Shown piece after piece: positions 1-7,721 of a stretch of 64,000 nt of DNA. The position numbers were made by a program, and so were the translations under genes. The notes beneath the pieces were generated by a model. The model was given only the letters and a program-made list of their open reading frames with translations, was not told the origin of the DNA and did no database searches. The first letter of the stretch is position 1, and each line of letters starts with the position of its first letter. Source of the DNA: Fen-1364 sp049515135 (lineage in GTDB: Bacteria; Spirochaetota; Spirochaetia; SZUA-6; Fen-1364); the NCBI GenBank assembly GCA_049515135.1, contig JBEKUJ010000006.1, forward strand, positions 164,386 through 228,385, read 5' to 3'.

Positions 1-1008
1 GAGTACTCCACGGGCACGGGATTCTCCCTCCAGGTCCTGCCGGAGTATTTCGAAAAGGGGGTGGAGCTCCTGTCGCGCGATCTCCTGGACCCCGCCCTTC
101 CCCAGGACGCCTTCTCCAGCCAACAACCCCTGCAGGCCCAGCAGGCAGGGGGCAGGATGAGAAGCCCCGTGTACCAGTTCAGGCTCGCTGTGCAGAAAGG
201 GCTTGCCCCTGAGGGGGACCCTTCACTCCGGCGGCCCACTCCCGAATCCATCAGGTCGCTCAGCCTTGATGACGTGCGAGCATATCACGCCGCAGTGGTC
301 CGTCCGGATGAGACGACAATCGTCATCATGGGGAAAATCGATCCGGCCACGGCCCGGGCCGCGGTAGAGAAATACTTCGGGGCGTGGCAAGCAAGCGGCC
401 CCAAGCCAAAGCTGGATTACCAGCCGATCCCGGCCTCGCAGGCGCGGGATGTGCTTATCCCCGACGAGGTGCGCCAGCAGGACGAAGTGGTGCTTGCAGA
501 GACTCTTCCCCTCACCTACGAGGACCATGACCACTACGCAATTGCGCTTGGGAACATGTTCCTGGGCGGGGACAGCTTTGCCAGCCCACTGTATCGCGAG
601 CTTCGCGTAAAGCGCGGCCTGGTCTACGGAGTAGGCTCCTCAGCTGATTTCCGCCGCACCCGGGGCACCTTCACCCTGAGCTTCGGCGCATATCCGGAAA
701 AGGTGCGGGAAGCAAAGCAGATAGCCCTGCAGGTGGTCAAGGACATGGCAGCCAGTCCCATGAGCGACTCTGATCTGCATCTTGCAAAGGCGCAGGCGCT
801 CCGGCAGATTGAGCTTACAAACCAGACCGCCTCCGACATTGCCAGCCACTGGCTGGGATACAGCGAAGAAGGACTTTCACTGGACAGACTGTACCAGGTG
901 GCGCGCGCCTATGAGGGCCTTACGGCCGCCCAGATCCAGGCAGCGTTTGCAAAGTACATCGACCTGGGACGGCTTTCCACTTTCATCCTTGGAAAGCAAG
1001 TGAAATAA
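1..1008 (+). CDS. M16 family zinc peptidase, C-terminal part (5' truncated by window edge)
   Basis: The reading frame is open from base 1, so the gene starts before the window and only about 335 C-terminal residues are visible. They match the C-terminal half of M16 (insulinase/processing-peptidase-like) proteins: the non-catalytic M16 domain has the characteristic LRVKRGLVYGVGSS stretch, followed by a beta-strand TRGTFTLSF and a helical tail. The HxxEH zinc site belongs to the missing N-terminal half. M16 proteins usually work in the periplasm or at the outer membrane and degrade or process peptides. The gene ends just before a strong hairpin shared with the convergent gene. Family assignment is solid; substrate is unknown. 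Confidence 0.85.
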   Translation, partial: EYSTGTGFSLQVLPEYFEKGVELLSRDLLDPALPQDAFSSQQPLQAQQAGGRMRSPVYQFRLAVQKGLAPEGDPSLRRPTPESIRSLSLDDVRAYHAAVVRPDETTIVIMGKIDPATARAAVEKYFGAWQASGPKPKLDYQPIPASQARDVLIPDEVRQQDEVVLAETLPLTYEDHDHYAIALGNMFLGGDSFASPLYRELRVKRGLVYGVGSSADFRRTRGTFTLSFGAYPEKVREAKQIALQVVKDMAASPMSDSDLHLAKAQALRQIELTNQTASDIASHWLGYSEEGLSLDRLYQVARAYEGLTAAQIQAAFAKYIDLGRLSTFILGKQVK

Positions 1009-1011
1009 AAG

Positions 1012-1037
1012 GCAGCCCCGGCGAGAGCCGGGGCTGC
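1012..1037 (-). terminator. Rho-independent terminator between convergent genes
   Basis: A perfect 11-bp inverted repeat (GCAGCCCCGGC / GCCGGGGCTGC) with a 4-nt loop lies between two convergent genes. On the minus strand it is followed by the T-rich run TTTTATTTCA, so it is best read as the terminator of the Ig-like lipoprotein gene. The plus strand has no T tract, but the stem may still slow readthrough from the peptidase gene. Confidence 0.8.
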
Positions 1038-1048
1038 ACGATGTGAGA

Positions 1049-2575
1049 CTAAGATCCGGTCGTGAAGTAGTAGACAGGGCTGGTGTAGGTGACGGGACCC
1101 TCCGTCGAGTTCTTCATCTTATACCGCCAATAGATCGTCGTGCTGGCGGGGAGCGCAGTGGGCACCTGGTAGCTGTAAGCCGTAAGGTTTTGCACGTACA
1201 GATCCAGTTTCTTGGGATTAGTACCTGCGTACAGATCCCAATATGTCCGTAAGTACCGCCCCGTTCCAAAAACAAGCAGCGGCGTCCTTGAAACACCGGT
1301 AGCCTGGTAAACTGGTCTCAGCCAGGAAGGATAGTAGAAGTAGGAGGCGTAGCCGTAGGTCGACCAATTGTATGCCGCATCCCTTTCCTCGACATAGAGA
1401 TAATTGGAGCCATAGTCTATGCTCGGAGCGAGGCTTGTTGCGGTGGTCTCTGCGCTCCAAGCGCTGACAGAGTTGAGGCCATAACGATAGTATCCAGCGC
1501 CTCCACCTCCTCCCGACGCCCAGGTAAAGGTTGGCAGTGCCGTGCCAGGCGAAGGAGTTCCCGTAACAGTTGGCGCGTTAGGCGGAACCGTATCAAGAGT
1601 GATTGTGGAGCTCACCCAGCCGCTTTGATTGCCGGCTTTGTCGCCAAACTGAACATACACGGTCTTGACGCCGTCTCCCGAGGGGATGGAGTAAGTATAT
1701 GAGGCAGCGTAGGCTAACCACCCTGAATATGTTCCGTTATAAAACTGCATCTGGTACAGACCGTTGGCGTCCGAGCCCACGTACGTGAGATTGACATTCG
1801 TGGAGTTCGTCAGCCCAACGCCGCCGCTTCCACTGATAGTGAGGGAGGTAGCAGTGGGAGGCGTCTTGTCCAGCGTAATGGTGTGACTGATTGGGGTCGT
1901 AAAGAAGGTCCCGGCTTCGTCGACAAACTGTATCCACATTGTTTTTAGGCCGTCACCTGTACTCAGAGTGAACGGCACTGAAGTGAGGGCAGTTACCATC
2001 CATCCCATATCTGTGCCGCCGTCCTGATATATATGCATTTTGTAGACAAGTTGGTTCGGGGTGACGACGATGGTTACCGCTTGGTTGTTGGTGTACGCCG
2101 GATCATGGGCCGGGGTAGTGTCAGGGCTCGTGATCTTGAACGTGCCGTATGGCTCGGCCTTCGTGGAGAACGTCCAGGTATAACTGGACTGCACAGTGCT
2201 GCCGTCCGTTCCTTTGACGCCCGTGGTGACGCTGACGGTGTAGCTTTTCCCGCCTTCCAGCATGGCAGGGACAATTGTCAGGGTCTTGCTGGGATCATCG
2301 TAGCTCGAAGAATCCCAGGCTATTGCGGGGGTGAATGTGATTGTGGCCGAGGTAGCCGTGGAAGGGTCAATGGAGCGGTCGAACTTGATTGCGATTGCGC
2401 TCCCCGGGCTGACCGTGCTGTTCGCCGCAGGGCTGACATTGCTGACTACCAGGAACAAATTGTGCGACGCCTTCACCTCGTTGGTGACGTTCCCGACGAT
2501 GTCGATGGGGTTGGAGCACACCATGAGGGCAGCAATGATCAGCGCTGCCGCGCAGAGTCTGATGAGGTTTTTCAT
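1049..2575 (-). CDS. Secreted Ig-like (Big_5) lipoprotein, 508 aa
   Basis: The N-terminus MKNLIRLCAAALIIAA followed by LMVCS is a lipoprotein signal with the lipid-anchored Cys near residue 20. Residues of about 45-140 form a Big_5/SbsA-like Ig fold (VSPAANSTVSPGSAIAIKF ... YTWTFSTKAEP), and at least two further repeats of an Ig-like type follow (ITLDKTPPTATS, ITLDTVPPNAPT), with a Tyr/Trp-rich C-terminal region. It probably sits on the cell surface or in the periplasm; no catalytic motif is visible. The start at 2575 is preferred over one 12 nt upstream because it overlaps the stop of the preceding gene as ATGA and has GGAG 6 nt before it. It is therefore translationally coupled to the barrel/transglutaminase gene. 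Confidence 0.75.
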   Translation of the reverse strand: MKNLIRLCAAALIIAALMVCSNPIDIVGNVTNEVKASHNLFLVVSNVSPAANSTVSPGSAIAIKFDRSIDPSTATSATITFTPAIAWDSSSYDDPSKTLTIVPAMLEGGKSYTVSVTTGVKGTDGSTVQSSYTWTFSTKAEPYGTFKITSPDTTPAHDPAYTNNQAVTIVVTPNQLVYKMHIYQDGGTDMGWMVTALTSVPFTLSTGDGLKTMWIQFVDEAGTFFTTPISHTITLDKTPPTATSLTISGSGGVGLTNSTNVNLTYVGSDANGLYQMQFYNGTYSGWLAYAASYTYSIPSGDGVKTVYVQFGDKAGNQSGWVSSTITLDTVPPNAPTVTGTPSPGTALPTFTWASGGGGGAGYYRYGLNSVSAWSAETTATSLAPSIDYGSNYLYVEERDAAYNWSTYGYASYFYYPSWLRPVYQATGVSRTPLLVFGTGRYLRTYWDLYAGTNPKKLDLYVQNLTAYSYQVPTALPASTTIYWRYKMKNSTEGPVTYTSPVYYFTTGS

Positions 2576-4641
2576 TCTTCGCTCCATGTGTCCAGCTCCT
2601 TATTTGCGGAAGCGGCCCGCTTGCCTCCCGCGCCGCCGGCTACAATTCCCTGGGCTGCAAGCCGGCCCACCGCATTCGGGTCCCCCTGGTTTTTAAGCTG
2701 CGCAATTGCGTTCTGCACTGCCTCGGTATCACCCAGCTCGTAGCCCGCCATGGCAATGCCTTGAAGTGCATTGGAGCTCTGCGGCGACTTGGCAAGAGCC
2801 CGGGTGTAATAGTCAAGGGCATCTTGGTTCTTCCCGCCGAGGTAGGCGAGATTGCCGAGGTTGATCAACGTGGGAGTCGAGTCCCCCTTGGTCTTGATGA
2901 CAAGGTCGAACTGCCTCTTTGCCTCATCCAGCATCCCGAACCGGGCATACAGCACTCCCAGCTTGTTGACGGTCTTCACATCGTCCTTGTTGTTCTTCAG
3001 GTCAGTCTGCAGCTTTGCAATGCGCGGCTGGAAATCTGTGTCGTACAGCTTGCCCAGCTCTCCGGCGTACGAAGAGTAGATCTTGTCCTGGTCCGCCAAG
3101 GAAACCGACACCTTCAAGCGGTCACCGGTGTTCGCAGGGGCATACGTAGCCCACGCCTTTCGTATGGGGCGAAAGTCAGCTGTCTTGTCGGCCGTTGCCG
3201 CCCTCCATTCCTGCGCGCCTGCATGCCATGCCTTCAAGAAGCAGTCCTTGACTTGTGTGATCTCCACCGGCACCCATGTCTCGTCACCCTGGATGATCAG
3301 GTCATCGGGGTTCGCGAAGGTGCTCCGGGCGCTCTGCGGGTCCATCTGCATGTTGAAGGCCACGAAAATGTGGCCGGGAATTGTAATGTAGGCCGCTTCG
3401 ATGCCTGCGGACTCCAGGAGCGCGGCATAAAGGATGGAAATATCAGAACAATCCCCCGCTTTCAGCTCGAGGGTCTGCGCCGGAAACTGCAGGTGGTCAA
3501 CAACGCTCTTGTTGGAAACCTTGTCCGCATACGCCGTCGGTGCGGGCAGGTAGGCAACCCCGTGAACGTTCATTGCGTTGAAAAGGGCCATGGCGGAGCG
3601 GAACGTGGCGTTGATGGCAGGCTTGCCCCTGGAACGGGCATCAGGAACCGTGCGGGCCGAGAAGCTTCGGATAATGGGGTCATTCGCGGTGACGAATGCC
3701 GCCGCCTTGTCCGTGTCGTCCCACGTCATGCCGTTCCTGTTGTTGACGGTGACTGTCACCGGATAGTGCTTTGTGACCTCGTTCCCCAGGTATTTGAACG
3801 ACACGACGATGTCCCCCGCAACTTTGGTGGCCTCGGTGACCTGGAGGATGGAGTCGCTGAACAAGGCGAAGATCGGGACGGCTTTTTCTTCTCCCCGCTG
3901 CATCTCCTTCCACTGCAAGAAGACCTTGGGCTCCTCCATGAACTGCTTCACGAAGAAGCTCACAGTGACATCCTGGACGCTGCCGGGCGCGGTGTTCCTG
4001 ATTGTCAGCGTTCCCGCGGGGTTCTTGTCATAGTAGCTGTAAAACAAGGGGAAGATAGGCAGGACCTGGGGCTCGACGTGGAGATATCCTCCGCCGCCCG
4101 CTGCGACATGGTATTGCAAGCCAAGGTTCACGCCAATGCCCTGGTAGACGGACGTGGTGGGGGTGAAATAGTACTTGAAGGAAGCCCCGACGCCAAGACT
4201 CAGAGAGCTGTTCAGCAGGTAGCTGACGTCGAAAAGACCGCCGGCAAAGGGGTTGATGACCGTGCCTGCCTGGACCATGCCGGCATAGTAGCCTCCGTAG
4301 CCTGCCAGCCTCACGCCCACCCTGGGGACGGGATAGAATTGGAGGCCGACCTCCGGTCCCAGGGACAGCAGGGTGATGGCCTTTGTGGAGGCGCTGATGG
4401 GTACATAGTCGGCATCGAACACAAGACCAGTGTAGATGAGCTGCGCAAAGGGCAGCGTATACTCACCCTTGATGGAAACGCCCCCTCCCACCGTGTAGAA
4501 GGGCGTCCCATCGGACAGCGAAGGCCCCAGGGGAATGTTCACGATGGGGTTCGCGGTCAATGTGAAATCGCTTGTAACCTGCGCGCTGAGGACGGCTCCG
4601 GCGCATACAAACACTGCGAGAAGCGCAAGACTTCTCTTCAT
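2572..4641 (-). CDS. Exported protein: beta-barrel-like region + transglutaminase-like domain + TPRs (689 aa)
   Basis: A signal peptide (residues 1-20, ending LSAQ) precedes alternating hydrophobic/Gly/aromatic strands at about 22-185 that look like an outer-membrane barrel. An Ig-like segment follows at about 205-305. A transglutaminase-like core lies around 390-465: Cys398 in AGDCSDISILYAALLES, His424 in IPGHIFVAFN and an acidic residue near 460 are in catalytic-triad order. TPR-like helices fill about 560-670. The protein may cross-link or cleave peptide/protein substrates at the envelope, which is inference from the fold. It is the first gene of a two-gene unit with the Ig-like lipoprotein, driven by the promoter at 4736-4764. 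Confidence 0.75.
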   Translation of the reverse strand: MKRSLALLAVFVCAGAVLSAQVTSDFTLTANPIVNIPLGPSLSDGTPFYTVGGGVSIKGEYTLPFAQLIYTGLVFDADYVPISASTKAITLLSLGPEVGLQFYPVPRVGVRLAGYGGYYAGMVQAGTVINPFAGGLFDVSYLLNSSLSLGVGASFKYYFTPTTSVYQGIGVNLGLQYHVAAGGGGYLHVEPQVLPIFPLFYSYYDKNPAGTLTIRNTAPGSVQDVTVSFFVKQFMEEPKVFLQWKEMQRGEEKAVPIFALFSDSILQVTEATKVAGDIVVSFKYLGNEVTKHYPVTVTVNNRNGMTWDDTDKAAAFVTANDPIIRSFSARTVPDARSRGKPAINATFRSAMALFNAMNVHGVAYLPAPTAYADKVSNKSVVDHLQFPAQTLELKAGDCSDISILYAALLESAGIEAAYITIPGHIFVAFNMQMDPQSARSTFANPDDLIIQGDETWVPVEITQVKDCFLKAWHAGAQEWRAATADKTADFRPIRKAWATYAPANTGDRLKVSVSLADQDKIYSSYAGELGKLYDTDFQPRIAKLQTDLKNNKDDVKTVNKLGVLYARFGMLDEAKRQFDLVIKTKGDSTPTLINLGNLAYLGGKNQDALDYYTRALAKSPQSSNALQGIAMAGYELGDTEAVQNAIAQLKNQGDPNAVGRLAAQGIVAGGAGGKRAASANKELDTWSEE

Positions 4642-4735
4642 AATTCTGCCTCTCTTTATTCAAATAGGCGCGTCCATGCGCCACCTTTTTATAAGCGAAA
4701 AGACTCGGCAAAAACTCTCTTGCTAGTAACTTTCC

Positions 4736-4764
4736 ATTATACCACAGTGAAGTGGATTCATCAA
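4736..4764 (-). promoter_or_regulatory. Sigma70-type promoter of the barrel/transglutaminase operon
   Basis: On the minus strand TTGATG, a 17-bp spacer and a perfect TATAAT are present. The predicted transcript starts near 4729, giving a leader of about 90 nt before the ATG at 4641. This contrasts with the leaderless promoters elsewhere in the window. Confidence 0.75.
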
Positions 4765-4779
4765 TTTCTAGTCGAGCTG

Positions 4780-5601
4780 TCAGCTCAAGGTTTTCAGGAA
4801 CTCCCGGATCAGGCCGGTCGTTTCTTCAGACCTTTCCCAGAGGAAGCCGTGGCTGCCCCCTGAGATCCGGACTACTCGGGCGGCAGTGGCGTTCGCGCGA
4901 ATCCAGTCCGCATCCTCGTCGCGGACGCACGCCCCGTTCTTCCAGTCCCCTCGAATGACAAGGGTCGGGCAGCGGAGCCTCTTCAACGCGGCTTCCAGGT
5001 CTGCCCCATCCCCCATGCGGTCGCTCAGCGCAGCGCCAACGGCGCCCGGCGCGACCCTGCTGACGCGCAAGGCCATTGCCCGCAGCCCTTGCTCGTCCGC
5101 ATCCGGTTCGCGCAGACGGCATTCTTCCATGATCCGATCGAAGGCAGGGCCGTCCTTCACTGTCCGGTAGACCCAGCTGAACCAGTCCTCGACGCCCGAG
5201 TGGGTGCCGACGGGTGAATTGCGGACGTAAACAGGCGGATCCAACAGGACCAGGCCGCGCGCCAGCCCTGGCCTGTCTGCCGCGCACAGGAGAGCAATCA
5301 ACGCGCCCAGGGAGTGGCCCAGAAGGACCGCAGGGCCGCTGACTCCCTCCAGAAAAACAAGGGCATCGCCTTCATAATCAAGGAGGCGATAGCTGTCAGC
5401 ACCCCTGCTGGATTTTCCATGCCCCCTCATGTCGCATGCATATGCATGCCACTCTCCGGCCAGACGGGACATCAAACCTTGAAAACCCTGCCAGTCTCCT
5501 GTCATCCCATGGAGCATGACGATGGCCGGCCCCGCGTCCGGGCCTTCGGCATAGTTGATGGTCATTGTACCGGTGCGAAACGTCCGTTCCGTCAGGTCCA
5601 T
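4780..5601 (-). CDS. Alpha/beta hydrolase, 273 aa
   Basis: Typical alpha/beta-hydrolase fold protein. The oxyanion-hole HGMTG is at 31-35, the nucleophile elbow GHSLG has Ser97, an acidic residue lies in VIRGDWK near 226, and the catalytic His is in GGSHGFLWE near 254. DMRGHGKSS around 58-65 is the usual strand-loop motif of esterases, haloperoxidases and C-C hydrolases. There is no signal peptide, so it should be cytoplasmic. It follows the DinB gene by 8 nt and is probably co-transcribed with it. The substrate cannot be told from sequence. Confidence 0.85.
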   Translation of the reverse strand: MDLTERTFRTGTMTINYAEGPDAGPAIVMLHGMTGDWQGFQGLMSRLAGEWHAYACDMRGHGKSSRGADSYRLLDYEGDALVFLEGVSGPAVLLGHSLGALIALLCAADRPGLARGLVLLDPPVYVRNSPVGTHSGVEDWFSWVYRTVKDGPAFDRIMEECRLREPDADEQGLRAMALRVSRVAPGAVGAALSDRMGDGADLEAALKRLRCPTLVIRGDWKNGACVRDEDADWIRANATAARVVRISGGSHGFLWERSEETTGLIREFLKTLS

Positions 5602-5609
5602 CCGCGCGC

Positions 5610-6098
5610 TCAGTCGAACTCCCGCCGCGGAGCGGACTGCTCGGGGCCGACACGCCCCGCCACGATGTCGGCCATGAAGTAGTTCTCACCCCGGACGGGA
5701 CTCCCCGCAAGCCTGCGAAGCAGGGCGATCTGTCCGACATGGGTCAGGGCATCTGCGATGGGTCCCTGGAAAACCTGTCCTGCCGATGTGACAAGAGGCT
5801 CACCGGAAGCGAGGAAATCATCAAGAAGCTTCAGATTCTGGAAGAATCGGGACGCCAGGTCTGCCCAGGGAGCAGAAGGCGATTCCGCGTATCGCTGCCC
5901 GTCCTTTGCCAGGTGGTAGGCCCAGGCAATGAGATCGCACATGTGCCAGAGAATCTCATGCGGAGTGCGAGTCGTCGGCCCTGCTTTGTGGGACGCAGCC
6001 TCCTGGGAGACCTCGCGGATCACCTTGCTGCCACGATATGCAAGTGTCGCCACCGTGTGCCGCAGCATCTCGCGCGCCCCGTTTGCTTCAGGTGTCAT
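5610..6098 (-). CDS. DinB-superfamily protein, 162 aa
   Basis: A small four-helix-bundle protein of the DinB/YfiT type. HEILWHMCDLIAWAYH near residues 48-63 and ALTHVGQIALLRRLAG near 117-132 provide the His residues expected for a metal site. The ATG at 6098 is chosen because GGGAG lies 8 nt upstream; the open frame further upstream runs into the promoter of the divergent glucosidase. DinB proteins are often thiol-dependent metalloenzymes or of unknown role. It leads a two-gene unit with the hydrolase. Confidence 0.75.
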   Translation of the reverse strand: MTPEANGAREMLRHTVATLAYRGSKVIREVSQEAASHKAGPTTRTPHEILWHMCDLIAWAYHLAKDGQRYAESPSAPWADLASRFFQNLKLLDDFLASGEPLVTSAGQVFQGPIADALTHVGQIALLRRLAGSPVRGENYFMADIVAGRVGPEQSAPRREFD

Positions 6099-6169
6099 TG
6101 CAGCTCTCCCTTCGGAGGATGAGAATAGGACGCCGGAGCCGGAAAGGGAAGCGCCTCCTGCGGAGCAAT

Positions 6170-6198
6170 TTGACACGCGCCCGGCCTGACCGCATACT
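6170..6198 (+). promoter_or_regulatory. Promoter of GH1 gene, predicted leaderless
   Basis: TTGACA (6170-6175), a 17-bp spacer and CATACT (6193-6198) lie immediately before the ATG at 6205, with only 6 nt between the -10 box and the start codon. Transcription would start at or next to the ATG. No Shine-Dalgarno sequence is present, which agrees with a leaderless mRNA. Confidence 0.7.
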
Positions 6199-6204
6199 TG
6201 GCTC

Positions 6205-7575
6205 ATGGACGAAATGTTCCCCCGGTTCGGCAAGGACTTCGTCTTTGGCGCGGCGACCGCCGCTTACCAGATTGAAGGCGCGTGGAACACGGACGGCAAG
6301 GGACCGTCCATCTGGGATGCATTTGCGCACACCCGCGGGAAGATCAGGACCGGAGAGAACGCGGATGTTGCCTGCGACCACTACCACCGCTTCCTCCAGG
6401 ACGTAGCGGTCATGAAAGAGCTCGGGCTGGACGCCTACCGGGCGTCCATCTCCTGGGCCCGGATCCTCCCTGACGGCGCTGGTGAAGTGAATCAGGCGGG
6501 CATCGATTTCTACTCCCGTCTGACAGACGCCCTATTGCAGAACGGAATCACGCCGTGGTACACCCTCTTCCACTGGGACCTTCCCCTGACCCTGCAAAAG
6601 AGGCTGGGGGGATTTCGCAACCGCGACATCGCGGAGGTATTTGCCGACTACGCGGAGGTGGTGGTCCGGGCGCTGGGAGACAGGGCCCGGCACTGGATCA
6701 CGATCAACGAGCCTTTCGAGTTCGCCTTTTTCGGCCACGTGCTGGGCGCCATGGCGCCGGGACTGAAGAACCCCCTTGCCTACTTTCCCGTCATGCACAA
6801 CATCCTGCGCGCTCACGGCGCCGCGGTTGCGCGGATCAGGTCCACACGCCCCGGCTCCACCGTCGGAATCACCCTCAGCCAGACTCCCGTGGTTCCCGCA
6901 TCAGAGAGCGAACGCGACAGGCACGCCACGGAGGTGGCTGACGCCTTTCTCAACCACATCGACCTTTCCCCCGTCCTCAGGGGATGCTATCCGCCCATCC
7001 TCATTGAGCGCGCGCGCACCCTTTTCCCCCGGATCCTTTCGGGGGACATGGAGTCCATCTCCCAGCCCGTTGATTTCATCGGCCTCAACTACTACACCCG
7101 GGAACGCGCCAACCATGCCTGGTACGTTCCTTTCCTCCACACGTGGGTATCCGGCAAGGATGCGGCGCCCGCGGAGTTCGAGAAAGACGGGGTGCAGTAC
7201 ACGGCAATGGGGCAGGAAGTATACCCCGAAGGCTTGTATACCCTGGCAATGATGATGAAGAACGAGTATGGGAACCCCCCCGTCATCATCACGGAGAATG
7301 GCGCGGCCTTCGAGGACCGGCTTGAGGGGGACGAGGTGCATGATCCCAAGCGGGTGGGCTACCTGAAGACCTACCTGGGCGCGCTGTCGCGGGCAAAAGA
7401 GGAAGGGGCGGATGTCCGCGGGTACTTCGTATGGAGCCTGCTGGACAACTTCGAATGGGCCCAGGGGACCCGGCCGAGGTTCGGCGTCGTCTACGTGGAT
7501 TACCCAAGCCAGCGCAGGGTCATCAAGGATTCCGGCAAGTGGTACGCTCAGGCAATCAGGGCATCCCGGAGCTGA
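6205..7575 (+). CDS. GH1 family beta-glucosidase/6-phospho-beta-glycosidase-like enzyme, 456 aa
   Basis: Full-length GH1 TIM-barrel enzyme. The N-terminal FVFGAATAAYQIEGAW is a family signature. The acid/base Glu169 is in TINEPF and the nucleophile Glu364 is in IITENG; FVWSLLDNFEW near residue 410 is the conserved aglycone/glycone-site segment. It cleaves beta-linked glucosides (or related glycosides) in the cytoplasm. No phospho-substrate motif was checked, so 6-phospho specificity is not claimed. It is divergent from the DinB gene and is followed by a hairpin terminator. A second GH1 gene lies 9 kb downstream in the transporter operon. Confidence 0.93.
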   Translation: MDEMFPRFGKDFVFGAATAAYQIEGAWNTDGKGPSIWDAFAHTRGKIRTGENADVACDHYHRFLQDVAVMKELGLDAYRASISWARILPDGAGEVNQAGIDFYSRLTDALLQNGITPWYTLFHWDLPLTLQKRLGGFRNRDIAEVFADYAEVVVRALGDRARHWITINEPFEFAFFGHVLGAMAPGLKNPLAYFPVMHNILRAHGAAVARIRSTRPGSTVGITLSQTPVVPASESERDRHATEVADAFLNHIDLSPVLRGCYPPILIERARTLFPRILSGDMESISQPVDFIGLNYYTRERANHAWYVPFLHTWVSGKDAAPAEFEKDGVQYTAMGQEVYPEGLYTLAMMMKNEYGNPPVIITENGAAFEDRLEGDEVHDPKRVGYLKTYLGALSRAKEEGADVRGYFVWSLLDNFEWAQGTRPRFGVVYVDYPSQRRVIKDSGKWYAQAIRASRS

Positions 7576-7582
7576 AAAAAAA

Positions 7583-7624
7583 GCGGGAAGGGCGAAAGGA
7601 GGTGAAACGTCCCAACCCGCTTTT
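7583..7624 (+). terminator. Rho-independent terminator after GH1 gene
   Basis: GCGGG-AA-GGG pairs with CCC-AA-CCCGC across a loop and is followed by TTTT; an A-run precedes the stem, so it could act in both directions. It starts 7 nt after the glucosidase stop codon and separates that gene from the ankyrin gene. Confidence 0.7.
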
Positions 7625-7685
7625 AGAAAATGAATACTTACAGGGAAAACGTCGAAGCAGGGAAAAAGTTACACGCGTAAAACGC

Positions 7686-7715
7686 TTGTGGGAGACGGAG
7701 CTGTCGCGGTACTAT
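7686..7715 (+). promoter_or_regulatory. Promoter of ankyrin-repeat gene, predicted leaderless
   Basis: TTGTGG (7686-7691), an 18-bp spacer and TACTAT (7710-7715) end 6 nt before the ATG at 7722. No ribosome binding site lies between, so the transcript probably begins at the start codon. Confidence 0.55.
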
Positions 7716-7721
7716 AGACTG

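Noticed and set aside
2761..4863. Open frame of 700 codons on the plus strand
   Set aside because: It is antisense to the barrel/transglutaminase gene, has no domain or ribosome binding site, and reflects GC-rich codon bias.
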